A DNA stretch of 64,000 nt from Symsagittifera roscoffensis (taxonomy: Eukaryota; Xenacoelomorpha; Acoela; Convolutidae): positions 32,460,401-32,524,400 of the forward strand of contig NC_087067.1 of NCBI RefSeq assembly GCF_963678635.1, in the 5' to 3' direction. Below the pieces are notes generated by a model. It did no database searches and was not told where the DNA came from. It worked only from the letters and a program-made list of their open reading frames with translations. The position numbers and the translations under genes are program-made. Below, piece after piece: positions 24,036 to 36,988 of this stretch; the stretch's first letter is position 1; each line of letters begins with the position of its first letter.

Positions 24036-24222
24036 ATCGCTTCTCGGCCTTTTGGCTAAGATCATGTGTAGTATCTGTTCTTGTCAGCTTAATATCTGGC
24101 ATGCTGGGCTTAGCCTGGCACCAATATTAAACTGATTTTTACTTCCCGAGTTAACACCGAAGCTTGCTTCAGTTGACTCACGGATTGTCCCGGTCTTACA
24201 CTACCATCGGGAGCAGTCCACT
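24036..24222 (+). ncRNA. U2 snRNA, copy 17
   Basis: A75T changes the three-base loop of stem IIb from ATA to TTA (GGGCTTAGCC), and C187T is at the end. First copy with the CATAG-type upstream region that then persists to the end of the window. Confidence 0.93.
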
Positions 24223-25474
24223 TGAAAATTATGAACCTGCAAATTACCTTAATAGAGTGAAGATGTCAGTATGAAGAGTCTAATTGAGACTGGTGAATTG
24301 CGCGAACGGCCATAACTTGCCCAAAAAATTAACACTTCCAAATTTTGCTATTTCTATCGTAAGACCATCGTCAAATCTTGGGGGACTGAGAAAATGAACC
24401 AATTTTGTCGAACCAGTTCAAAGTTATGAGTTCTTGAAAGCTCGGTGATGCCAAAAAGTTAAGCCTAATCGAGCGTGGTGCAAAAAACGAAAATTTCAAA
24501 ATTTTTGTTCTTTTCTGTCTAAATTTTATTTTTTCAATATCGTATCACAATTTTGGACTCAGAACTATTCCAACGAGCTCAAAACGACTTCTTTAGCTTC
24601 AGTGTTCGTGGAGTAATCATCAGTTGAAATTTTGGGGGGAGCTGAAATTCGGCCATTTTGGAAGAAAATCGACCTAAAAGCTAACTTTTAAATTAGTGCA
24701 ATTTTTTTCTTGCTTTTTTCATAAAATGGGGTGCTCTCTGCTGTCGCAGAGTGCATTCATAGAAACTTATCAAATAGATTTGAAAACTTACCTATTTAAT
24801 AAGTTTATCACAACAATTAGGCTAAAAGCATCTATCAGTATCCTGGCTGGTATTCGACCATATGCCACTAACGTTGAGTGAGCAGCTATCATGCCATCGA
24901 TGGTCATCTAAGACACCCTGTACACGCTCCGTAGGTTTTGACCAGCCGATTTGGCCATAAAACTCATTGGGCCAAAAAAATTCTGAAAATTGTCAATTTT
25001 TCAAATTTTGTTTGAATTGCATAAATTATAACGTGAGCGTGCAAAATTTTACATGGTATAAGAGCATATTTCTACTCTCGCGCGAGGGCGAGTGTTTTAA
25101 AAGTAATGTACATAGTTATATGCTAGTCAGGATATAAATGGAAGCGGAATTACTCAAATGCCTAAGGCAGAACCGCAGATTCTGTCTTTGTCTACATCGT
25201 TAAGCCCATGTCGTATGTAACGGCACAAACGCAGATGGTTATAACGTAGTCTACTGTACTCTTACGATAGATTTACTAGCCAGCAGGGGAGTTTTGTTAG
25301 GGCGAAGTGTCATTATGGCTACCTCTTTTCAACTTTCCCCCTTGACCTTTCATAAGTTGGTCCGGGAGCAACATAGCTCTCAACCCAGTCGGATAAATAT
25401 AAATTTTTATGAAGCGAGCTGTTTTTTCATTGTTGTGTTCAAGGCATGTACCAAAATTAGGAAAAGGTTTAGCT

Positions 25475-25661
25475 ATCGCTTCTCGGCCTTTTGGCTAAGA
25501 TCATGTGTAGTATCTGTTCTTGTCAGCTTAATATCTGGCATGCTGGGCTTAGCCTGGCACCAATATTAAACTGATTATTACTTCCCGAGTTAACACCGAA
25601 GCTTGCTTCAGTTGACTCACGGATTGTCCCGGTCTTACACTACCATCGGGAGCAGTCCACC
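25475..25661 (+). ncRNA. U2 snRNA, copy 18 (Sm site altered)
   Basis: T103A interrupts the uridine run of the Sm-type site (GATTATTACTTC). A75T in the stem IIb loop is shared with copy 17. Since the Sm ring needs an unbroken U run (established knowledge), this copy is probably not assembled into an snRNP. Confidence 0.9.
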
Positions 25662-26913
25662 TGAAAATTCTGAACCTGCATATTACCTTAATAGAGTGAA
25701 GATGTCAGTATGAAGAGTCTAATTGAGACTGGTGAATTGCGCGAACGGCCATAACTTGCCCAAAAAATTAACACTTCCAAATTTTGCTATTTCTATCGTA
25801 AGACCATCGTCAAATCTTGGGGGACTGAGAAAATGAACCAATTTTGTCGAACCAGTTCAAAGTTATGAGTTCTTGAAAGCTCGGTGATGCCAAAAAGTTA
25901 AGCCTAATCGAGCGTGGTGCAAAAAACGAAAATTTCAAAATTTTTGTTCTTTTCTGTCTAAATTTTATTTTTTCAATATCGTATCACAATTTTGGACTCA
26001 GAACTATTCCAACGAGCTCAAAACGACTTCTTTAGCTTCAGTGTTCGTGGAGTAATCATCAGTTGAAATTTTGGGGGGAGCTGAAATTCGGCCATTTTGG
26101 AAGAAAATCGACCTAAAAGCTAACTTTTATGTTAGTGCAATTTTTTTCTTGCATTTTTCATAAAATGGGGTATTCTCTGCTGTCGCAGAGTGCATTCAAA
26201 CAAACTTATCAAATAGATTTGAAAACTTACCTATTTAATAAGTTTATCACAACAATTAGGCTAAAAGCATCTATCAGTATCCTGGCTGGTATTCGACCAT
26301 ATGCCACTAACGTTGAGTGAGCAGCTATCATGCCATCGATGGTCATCTAAGACACCCTGTACACGCTCCGTAGGTTTTGACCAGCCGATTTGGCCATAAA
26401 ACTCATTGGGCCAAAAAAATTCTGAAAATTGTCAATTTTTCAAATTTTGTTTGAATTGCATAAATTATAACGTGAGCGTGCAAAATTTTACATGGTATAA
26501 GAGCATATTTCTACTCTCGCGCGAGGGCGAGTGTTTTAAAAGTAATGTACATAGTTATATGCTAGTCAGGATATAAATGGAAGCGGAATTACTCAAATGC
26601 CTAAGGCAGAACCGCAGATTCTGTCTTTGTCTACATCGTTAAGCCCATGTCGTATGTAACGGCACAAACGCAGATGGTTATAACGTAGTCTACTGTACTC
26701 TTACGATAGATTTACTAGCCAGCAGGGGAGTTTTGTTAGGGCGAAGTGTCATTATGGCTACCTCTTTTCAACTTTCCCCCTTGACCTTTCATAAGTTGGT
26801 CCGGGAGCAACATAGCTCTCAACCCAGTCGGATAAATATAAATTTTTATGATGCGAGCTGTTTTTTCATTGTTGTGTTCAAGGCATGTACCAAAATTAGG
26901 AAAAGGTTTAGCT

Positions 26914-27100
26914 ATCGCTTCTCGGCCTTTTGGCTAAGATCATGTGTAGTATCTGTTCTTGTCAGCTTAATATCTGGCATGCTGGGCATAGCCTGGCACC
27001 AATATTAAACTGATTTTTACTTCCCGAGTAAACACCGAAGCTTGCTTCAGTTGACTCACGGATTGTCCCGGTCTTACACTACCATCGGGAGCAGTCCACC
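26914..27100 (+). ncRNA. U2 snRNA, copy 19
   Basis: T117A in stem III (GAGTAAAC) replaces the T-G wobble at 117-140 with an A-G mismatch. The change is shared with copies 20-22. Confidence 0.92.
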
Positions 27101-28353
27101 TGAAAATTCTGAAACTGCAAATTACCTTAATAGAGTGAAGATGTCAGTATGAAGAGTCTAATTGAGACTGGTGAATTGCGCGAACGGCCATAACTTGCCC
27201 AAAAAACTTAAGACTTCCAAATTTTGCTATTTCTATCGTAAGACCATCGTCAAATCTTGGGGGACTGAGAAAATGAATCAATTTCGTCGAACCAGTTCAA
27301 AGTTATGAGTTCTTGAAAGCTCGGTGATGCCAAAAAGTTAAGCCTAATCGAGCGTGGTGCAAAAAACGAAAATTTCAAAATTTTTGTTATTTTCTGTCTA
27401 AATTTTATTTTTTCAATATCGTATCACAATTTTGGACTCAGAACAATTCCAACGAGCTCAAAACGACTTCTTTAGCTTCAGTGTTCGTGGAGTAATCATC
27501 AGTTGAAATTTTGGGGGGAGCTGAAATTCGGCCATTTTGGAAGAAAATCGACCTAAAGGCTAACTTTTAAGTTAGTGCAATTTTTTTCTTGCATTTTTCA
27601 TAAAATGGGGTGCTCTCTGCTCTCGCAGAGTGCATTCAAAGAAACTTATCAAATAGATTTGAAAACTTACCTATTTAATAAGTTTATCACAACAATTAGG
27701 CTAAACGCATCTATTAGTATCCTGGCTGGTATTCGACCATATGCCACTAACGTTGAGTGAGCGGCTATCATGCCATAGATGGTCATCTAAGACACCCTGT
27801 ACACGCTCCGTAGGTTTTGACCAGCCGATTTGGCCATAAAACTCATTGGGCCAAAAAAATTCTGAAAATTGTCAATTTTTCAAATTTTGTTTGAATTGCA
27901 TAAATTATAACGTGAGCGTTCAAAATTTTACATGGTATAAGAGCATATTTCTACTCTCGCGCGAGGGCGAGTGTTTTAAAAGTAATGTACATAGTTATAT
28001 GCTAGTCAGGATATAAATGGAAGCGGAATTACTCAAATGCCTAAGGCAGAACCGCAGATTCTGTCTTTGTCTACATCGTTAAGCCCATGTCGTATGTAAC
28101 GGCACAAACGCAGATGGTTATAACGTAGTCTACTGTACTCTTACAATAGATTTACTAGCCAGCAGGGGAGTTTTGTTAGGGCGAAGTGTCATTATGGCTA
28201 CCTCTTTTCAACTTTCCCCCGTGACCTTTCATAAGTTGGTCCGGGAGCAACATAGCTCTCAACCCAGTCGGATAAATATAAATTTTTATGATGCGAGCTG
28301 TTTTTTCATTGTTGTGTTCAAGGCATGTACCAAAATTAGGAAAAGGTTTAGCT

Positions 28354-28540
28354 ATCGCTTCTCGGCCTTTTGGCTAAGATCATGTGTAGTATCTGTTCTT
28401 GTCAGCTTAATATCTGGCATGCTGGGCATAGCCTGGCACCAATATTAAACTGATTTTTACTTCCCGAGTAAACACCGAAGCCTGCTTCAGTTGACTCACG
28501 GATTGTCCCGGTCTTACACTACCATCGGGAGCAGTCCACC
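28354..28540 (+). ncRNA. U2 snRNA, copy 20
   Basis: T117A plus T129C in the loop of the inner stem III hairpin (GAAGCCTGCTTC). Stem pairs are otherwise intact. Confidence 0.92.
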
Positions 28541-29792
28541 TGAAAATTCTGAAACTGCAAATTACCTTAATAGAGTGAAGATGTCAGTATGAAGAGTCTA
28601 ATTGAGACTGGTGAATTGCGCGAACGGCCATAACTTGCCCAAAAAACTTAAGACTTCCAAATTTTGCTATTTCTATCGTAAGACCATCGTCAAATCTTGG
28701 GGGACTGAGAAAATGAATCAATTTCGTCGAACCAGTTCAAAGTTATGAGTTCTTGAAAGCTCGGTGATGCCAAAAAGTTAAGCCTAATCGAGCGTGGTGC
28801 AAAAAACGAAAATTTCAAAATTTTTGTTATTTTCTGTCTAAATTTTATTTTTTCAATATCTATCACAATTTTGGACTCAGAACAATTCCAACGAGCTCAA
28901 AACGACTTCTTTAGCTTCAGTGTTCGTGGAGTAATCATCAGTTGAAATTTTGGGGGGAGCTGAAATTCGGCCATTTTGGAAGAAAATCAACCTAAAAGCT
29001 AACTTTTAAGTTAGTGCAATTTTTTTCTTGCATTTTTCATAAAATGGGGTGCTCTCTGCTGTCGCAGAGTGCATTCAAAGAAACTTATCAAATAGATTTG
29101 AAAACTTACCTATTTAATAAGTTTATCACAACAATTAGGCTAAACGCATCTATTAGTATCCTGGCTGGTATTCGACCATATGCCACTAACGTTGAGTGAG
29201 CGGCTATCATGCCATAGATGGTCATCTAAGACACCCTGTACACGCTCCGTAGGTTTTGACCAGCCGATTTGGCCATAAAACTCATTGGGCCAAAAAAATT
29301 CTGAAAATTGTCAATTTTTCAAATTTTGTTTGAATTGCATAAATTATAACGTGAGCGTGCAAAATTTTACATGGTATAAGAGCATATTTCTACTCTCGCG
29401 CGAGGGCGAGTGTTTTAAAAGTAATGTACATAGTTATATGCTAGTCAGGATATAAATGGAAGCGGAATTACTCAAATGCCTAAGGCAGAACCGCAGATTC
29501 TGTCTTTGTCTACATCGTTAAGCCCATGTCGTATGTAACGGCACAAACGCAGATGGTTATAACGTAGTCTACTGTACTCTTACGATAGATTTACTAGCCA
29601 GCAGGGGAGTTTTGTTAGGGCGAAGTGTCATTATGGCTACCTCTTTTCAACTTTCCCCCTTGACCTTTCATAAGTTGGTCCGGGAGCAACATAGCTCTCA
29701 ACCCAGTCGGATAAATATAAATTTTTATGATGCGAGCTGTTTTTTCATTGTTGTGTTCAAGGCATGTACCAAAATTAGGAAAAGGTTTAGCT

Positions 29793-29979
29793 ATCGCTTC
29801 TCGGCCTTTTGGCTAAGATCATGTGTAGTATCTGTTCTTGTCAGCTTAATATCTGGCATGCTGGGCATAGCCTGGCACCAATATTAAACTGATTTTTACT
29901 TCCCGAGTAAACACCGAGGCCTGCTTCAGTTGACTCACGGATTGTCCCAGTCTTACACTACCATCGGGAGCAGTCCACC
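29793..29979 (+). ncRNA. U2 snRNA, copy 21
   Basis: T117A, A126G (a tolerated G-T pair with 133), T129C and G157A, which breaks the innermost G-C pair of stem IV (TCCCAGTC). Confidence 0.91.
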
Positions 29980-31231
29980 TGAAAATTCTGAAACTGCAAA
30001 TTACCTTAATAGAGTGAAGATGTCAGTATGAAGAGTCTAATTGAGACTGGTGAATTGCGCGAACGGCCATAACTTGCCCAAAAAACTTAAGACTTCCAAA
30101 TTTTGCTATTTCTATCGTAAGACCATTGTCAAATCTTGGGGGACTGAGAAAATGAATCAATTTCGTCGAACCAGTTCAAAGTTATGAGTTCTTGAAAGCT
30201 CGGTGATGCCAAAAAGTTAAGCCTAATCGAGCGTGGTGCAAAAAACGAAAATTTCAAAATTTTTGTTATTTTCTGTCTAAATTTTATTTTTTCAATATCT
30301 ATCACAATTTTGGACTCAGAACAATTCCAACGAGCTCAAAACGACTTCTTTAGCTTCAGTGTTCGTGGAGTAATCATCAGTTGAAATTTTGGGGGGAGCT
30401 GAAATTCGGCCATTTTGGAAGAAAATCGACCTAAAAGCTAACTTTTAAGTTAGTGCAATTTTTTTCTTGCATTTTTCATAAAATGGGGTGCTCTCTGCTC
30501 TCGCAGAGTGCATTCAAAGAAACTTATCAAATAGATTTGAAAACTTACCTATTTAATAAGTTTATCACAACAATTAGGCTAAACGCATCTATTAGTATCC
30601 TGGCTGGTATTCGACCATATGCCACTAACGTTGAGTGAGCGGCTATCATGCCATAGATGGTCATCTAAGACACCCTGTACACGCTCCGTAGGTTTTGACC
30701 AGCCGATTTGGCCATAAAACTCATTGGGCCAAAAAAATTCTGAAAATTGTCAATTTTTCAAATTTTGTTTGAATTGCATAAATTATAACGTGAGCGTTCA
30801 AAATTTTACATGGTATAAGAGCATATTTCTACTCTCGCGCGAGGGCGAGTGTTTTAAAAGTAATGTACATAGTTATATGCTAGTCAGGATATAAATGGAA
30901 GCGGAATTACTCAAATGCCTAAGGCAGAACCGCAGATTCTGTCTTTGTCTACATCGTTAAGCCCATGTCGTATGTAACGGCACAAACGCAGATGGTTATA
31001 ACGTAGTCTACTGTACTCTTACGATAGATTTACTAGCCAGCAGGGGAGTTTTGTTAGGGCGAAGTGTCATTATGGCTACCTCTTTTCAACTTTCCCCCTT
31101 GACCTTTCATAAGTTGGTCCGGGAGCAACATAGCTCTCAACCCAGTCGGATAAATATAAATTTTTATGATGCGAGCTGTTTTTTCATTGTTGTGTTCAAG
31201 GCATGTACCAAAATTAGGAAAAGGTTTAGCT

Positions 31232-31418
31232 ATCGCTTCTCGGCCTTTTGGCTAAGATCATGTGTAGTATCTGTTCTTGTCAGCTTAATATCTGGCATGC
31301 TGGGCATAGCCTGGCACCAATATTAAACTGATTTTTACTTCCCGAGTAAACACCGAAGCCTGCTTCAGTTGACTCACGGATTGTCCCGGTCTTACACTAC
31401 CATCGGGAGCAGTCCACC
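31232..31418 (+). ncRNA. U2 snRNA, copy 22
   Basis: T117A and T129C, identical to copy 20. Last copy of the T117A group. Confidence 0.92.
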
Positions 31419-32668
31419 TGAAAATTCTGAAACTTCAAATTACCTTAATAGAGTGAAGATGTCAGTATGAAGAGTCTAATTGAGACTGGTGAATTGCGCG
31501 AACGGCCATAACTTGCCCAAAAAACTTAAGACTTCCAAATTTTGCTATTTCTATCGTAAGACCATTGTCAAATCTTGGGGGACTGAGAAAATGAATCAAT
31601 TTCGTCGAACCAGTTCAAAGTTATGAGTTCTTGAAAGCTCGGTGATGCCAAAAAGTTAAGCCTAATCGAGCGTGGTGCAAAAAACGAAAATTTCAAAATT
31701 TTTGTTATTTTCTGTCTAAATTTTATTTTTTCAATATCTATCACAATTTTGGACTCAGAACAATTCCAACGAGCTCAAAACGACTTCTTTAGCTTCAGTG
31801 TTCGTGGAGTAATCATCAGTTGAAATTTTGGGGGGAGCTGAAATTCGGCCATTTTGGAAGAAAATCGACCTAAGCTAACTTTTAAGTTAGTGCAATTTTT
31901 TTCTTGCATTTTTCATAAAATGGGGTGCTCTCTGCTGTCGCAGAGTGCATTCAAAGAAACTTATCAAATAGATTTGAAAACTTACCTATTTAATAAGTTT
32001 ATCACAACAATTAGGCTAAAAGCATCTATCAGTATCCTGGCTGGTATTCGACCATATGCCACTAACGTTGAGTGAGCAGCTATCATGCCATCGATGGTCA
32101 TCTAAGACACCCTGTACACGCTCCGTAGGTTTTGACCAGCCGATTTGGCCATAAAACTCATTGGGCCAAAAAAATTCTGAAAATTGTCAATTTTTCAAAT
32201 TTTGTTTGAATTGCATAAATTATAACGTGAGCGTGCAAAATTTTACATGGTATAAGAGCATATTTCTACTCTCGCGCGAGGGCGAGTGTTTTAAAAGTAA
32301 TGTACATAGTTATATGCTAGTCAGGATATAAATGGAAGCGGAATTACTCAAATGCCTAAGGCAGAACCGCAGATTCTGTCTTTGTCTACATCGTTAAGCC
32401 CATGTCGTATGTAACGGCACAAACGCAGATGGTTATAACGTAGTCTACTGTACTCTTACGATAGATTTACTAGCCAGCAGGGGAGTTTTGTTAGGGCGAA
32501 GTGTCATTATGGCTACCTCTTTTCAACTTTCCCCCTTGACCTTTCATAAGTTGGTCCGGGAGCAACATAGCTCTCAACCCAGTCGGATAAATATAAATTT
32601 TTATGATGCGAGCTGTTTTTTCATTGTTGTGTTCAAGGCATGTACCAAAATTAGGAAAAGGTTTAGCT

Positions 32669-32856
32669 ATTGCTTCTCGGCCTTTTGGCTAAGATCATGT
32701 GTAGTATCTGTTCTTGTCAGCTTAATATCTGGCATGCTGGGCATAGCCTGGCACCAATATTAAACTGATTTTTACTTCCCGAGTTAACACCGAAGCTTGC
32801 TTCAGTTGACTCACGGATTGTCCCCGGTCTTACACTACCATCGGGAGCAGTCCACC
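32669..32856 (+). ncRNA. U2 snRNA, copy 23 (type A haplotype)
   Basis: C3T at the third nucleotide (ATTGCTTC) and one extra C in the C154-C156 run of stem IV (TCCCCGG), giving 188 nt. This pair of changes always occurs together and defines type A. The flank just downstream also has GTCACAATG (near 32899), where other units have GTCAGTATG. Confidence 0.92.
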
Positions 32857-34108
32857 TGAAAATTCTGAACCTGCAAATTACCTTAATAGAGTGAAGATGT
32901 CACAATGAAGAGTCTAATTGAGACTGGTGAATTGCGCGAACGGCCATAACTTGCCCAAAAAACTTAAGACTTCCAAATTTTGCTATTTCTATCGTAAGAC
33001 CATCGTCAAATCTTGGGGGACTGAGAAAATGAATCAATTTCGTCGAACCAGTTCAAAGTTATGAGTTCTTGAAAGCTCGGTGATGCCAAAAGTTAAGCCT
33101 AATCGAGCGTGGTGCAAAAAACGAAAATTTCAAAATTTTTGTTATTTTCTGTCTAAATTTTATTTTTTCAATATCGTATCACAATTTTGGACTCAGAACA
33201 ATTCCAACGAGCTCAAAACGACTTCTTTAGCTTCAGTGTTCGTGGAGTAATCATCAGTTGAAATTTTGGGGGGAGCTGAAATTCGGCCATTTTGGAAGAA
33301 AATCGACCTAAAAGCTAACTTTTAAATTAGTGCAATTTTTTTCTTGCATTTTTCATAAAATGGGGTGCTCTCTGCTGTCGCAGAGTGCATTCAAAGAAAC
33401 TTCTCAAATAGATTTGAAAACTTACCTATTTAATAAGTTTATCACAACAATTAGGCTAAAAGCATCTATCAGTATCCTGGCTGGTATTCGACAATATGCC
33501 ACTAACGTTGAGTGAGCAGCTATCATGCCATCGATGGTCATCTAAGACACCCTGTACACGCTCCGTAGGTTTTGACCAGCCGATTTGGCCATAAAACTCA
33601 TTGGGCCAAAAAAATTCTGAAAATTGTCAATTTTTCAAATTTTGTTTGAATTGCATAAATTATAACGTGAGCGTGCAAAATTTTACATGGTATAAGAGCA
33701 TATTTCTACTCTCGCGCGAGGGCGAGTGTTTTAAAAGTAATGTACATAGTTATATGCTAGTCAGGATATAAATGGAAGCGGAATTACTCAAATGCCTAAG
33801 GCAGAACCGCAGATTCTGTCTTTGTCTACATCGTTAAGCCCATGTCGTATGTAACGGCACAAACGCAGATGGTTATAACGTAGTCTACTGTACTCTTACG
33901 ATAGATTTACTAGCCAGCAGGGGAGTTTTGTTAGGGCGAAGTGTCATTATGGCTACCTCTTTTCAACTTTCCCCCTTGACCTTTCATAAGTTGGTCCGGG
34001 AGCAACATAGCTCTCAACCCAGTCGGATAAATATAAATTTTTATGATGCGAGCTGTTTTTTCATTGTTGTGTTCAAGGCATGTACCAAAATTAGGAAAAG
34101 GTTTAGCT

Positions 34109-34295
34109 ATCGCTTCTCGGCCTTTTGGCTAAGATCATGTGTAGTATCTGTTCTTGTCAGCTTAATATCTGGCATGCTGGGCATAGCCTGGCACCAATAT
34201 TAAACTGATTTTTACTTCCCGAGTTAACACCGAAGCTTGCTTCAGTTGACTCACGGATTGTCCCGGTCTTACACTACCATCGGGAGCAGTCCACC
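34109..34295 (+). ncRNA. U2 snRNA, copy 24 (reference form)
   Basis: First copy with the 187-nt form that is found exactly in nine copies; used here as reference for all variant calls. Key residues: T30, GTAGTA at 33-38, G48-C65 closing stem IIa, ATTTTTAC at 100-107 and loop CTTACACTACC at 160-170. Confidence 0.94.
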
Positions 34296-35548
34296 TGAAA
34301 ATTCTGAACCTGCAAATTACCTTAATAGAGTGAAGATGTCAGTATGAAGAGTCTAATTGAGACTGGTGAATTGCGCGAACGGCCATAACTTGCCCAAAAA
34401 AATTAAGACTTCCAAATTTTGCTATTTCTATCGTAAGACCATCGTCAAATCTTGGGGGACTGAGAAAATGAATCAATTTCGTCGAACCAGTTCAAAGTTA
34501 TGAGTTCTTGAAAGCTCGGTGATGCCAAAAAGTTAAGCCTAATCGAGCGTGGTGCAAAAAACGAAAATTTCAAAATTTTTGTTATTTTCTGTCTAAATTT
34601 TATTTTTTCAATATCGTATCACAATTTTGGACTCAGAACAATTCCAACGAGCTCAAAACGACTTCTTTAGCTTCAGTGTTCGTGGAGTAATCATCAGTTG
34701 AAATTTTGGGGGGAGCTGAAATTCGGCCATTTTGGAAGAAAATCGACCTAAAAGCTAACTTTTAAGTTAGTGCAATTTTTTTCTTGCATTTTTCATAAAA
34801 TGGGGTGCTCTCTGCTGTCGCAGAGTGCATTCAAAGAAACTTATCAAATAGATTTGAAAACTTACCTATTTAATAAGTTTATCACAACAATTAGGCTAAA
34901 AGCATCTATCAGTATCCTGGCTGGTATTCGACCATATGCCACTAACGTTGAGTGAGCGGCTATCATGCCATAGATGGTCATCTAAGACACCCTGTACACG
35001 CTCCGTAGGTTTTGACCAGCCGATTTGGCCATAAAACTCATTGGGCCAAAAAAATTCTGAAAATTGTCAATTTTTCAAATTTTGTTTGAATTGCATAAAT
35101 TATAACATGAGCGTGCAAAATTTTACATGGTATAAGAGCATATTTCTACTCTCGCGCGAGGGCGAGTGTTTTAAAAGTAATGTACATAGTTATATGCTAG
35201 TCAGGATATAAATGGAAGCGGAATTACTCAAATGCCTAAGGCAGAACCGCAGATTCTGTCTTTGTCTACATCGTTAAGCCCATGTCGTATGTAACGGCAC
35301 AAACGCAGATGGTTATAACGTAGTCTACTGTACTCTTACGATAGATTTACTAGCCAGCAGGGGAGTTTTGTTAGGGCGAAGTGTCATTATGGCTACCTCT
35401 TTTCAACTTTCCCCCTTGACCTTTCATAAGTTGGTCCGGGAGCAACATAGCTCTCAACCCAGTCGGATAAATATAAATTTTTATGATGCGAGCTGTTTTT
35501 TCATTGTTGTGTTCAAGGCATGTACCAAAATTAGGAAAAGGTTTAGCT

Positions 35549-35735
35549 ATCGCTTCTCGGCCTTTTGGCTAAGATCATGTGTAGTATCTGTTCTTGTCAG
35601 CTTAATATCTGGCATGCTGGGCATTGCCTGGCACCAATATTAAACTGATTTCTACTTCCCGAGTTAACACCGAAGCTTGCTTCAGTTGACTCACGGATTG
35701 TCCCGGTCTTACACTACCATCGGGAGCAGTCCACC
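35549..35735 (+). ncRNA. U2 snRNA, copy 25 (Sm site altered)
   Basis: T104C breaks the U run of the Sm-type site (GATTTCTACTTC), and A77T changes the stem IIb loop. Both are private. Probably not a functional copy. Confidence 0.9.
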
Positions 35736-36988
35736 TGAAAATTCTGAACCTGCATATTACCTTAATAGAGTGAAGATGTCAGTATGAAGAGTCTAATTGA
35801 GACTGGTGAATTGCGCGAACGGCCATAACTTGCCCAAAAAAATTAAGACTTCCAAATTTTGCTATTTCTATCGTAAGACCATCGTCAAATCTTGGGGGAC
35901 TGAGAAAATGAATCAATTTCGTCGAACCAGTTCAAAGTTATGAGTTCTTGAAAGCTCGGTGATGCCAAAAAGTTAAGCCTAATCGAGCGTGGTGCAAAAA
36001 ACGAAAATTTCAAAATTTTTGTTATTTTCTGTCTAAATTTTATTTTTTCAATATCGTATCACAATTTTGGACTCAGAACAATTCCAACGAGCTCAAAACG
36101 ACTTCTTTAGCTTCAGTGTTCGTGGAGTAATCATCATTTGAAATTTTGGGGGGAGCTGAAATTCGGCCATTTTGGAAGAAAATCGACCTAAAAGCTAACT
36201 TTTAAGTTAGTGCAATTTTTTTCTTGCATTTTTCATAAAATGGGGTGCTCTCTGCTGTCGCAGAGTGCATTCAAAGAAACTTATCAAATAGATTTGAAAA
36301 CTTACCTATTTAATAAGTTTATCACAACAATTAGGCTAAAAGCATCTATCAGTATCCTGGCTGGTATTCGACCATATGCCACTAACGTTGAGTGAGCGGC
36401 TATCATGCCATAGATGGTCATCTAAGACACCCTGTACACGCTCCGTAGGTTTTGACCAGCCGATTTGGCCATAAAACTCATTGGGCCAAAAAAATTCTGA
36501 AAATTGTCAATTTTTCAAATTTTGTTTGAATTGCATAAATTATAACATGAGCGTGCAAAATTTTACATGGTATAAGAGCATATTTCTACTCTCGCGCGAG
36601 GGCGAGTGTTTTAAAAGTAATGTACATAGTTATATGCTAGTCAGGATATAAATGGAAGCGGAATTACTCAAATGCCTAAGGCAGAACCGCAGATTCTGTC
36701 TTTGTCTACATCGTTAAGCCCATGTCGTATGTAACGGCACAAACGCAGATGGTTATAACGTAGTCTACTGTACTCTTACGATAGATTTACTAGCCAGCAG
36801 GGGAGTTTTGTTAGGGCGAAGTGTCATTATGGCTACCTCTTTTCAACTTTCCCCCTTGACCTTTCATAAGTTGGTCCGGGAGCAACATAGCTCTCAACCC
36901 AGTCGGATAAATATAAATTTTTATGATGCGAGCTGTTTTTTCATTGTTGTGTTCAAGGCATGTACCAAAATTAGGAAAAGGTTTAGCT

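Larger units (their letters stand above)
22934..31569 (+). repeat. Array block D, units 17-22
   Basis: From unit 17 onward every unit has GAGCAACATAGC instead of GAGCAACCCAGC upstream of U2. Units 20-22 share CTAAACGCATCTATTAG (near 27702, 29141, 30581), and U2 copies 19-22 share T117A in stem III. Units 21 and 22 (and 23) lack one base in CAATATCTATCAC. This is a transition between the diverse left and uniform right parts of the array. Confidence 0.7.
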
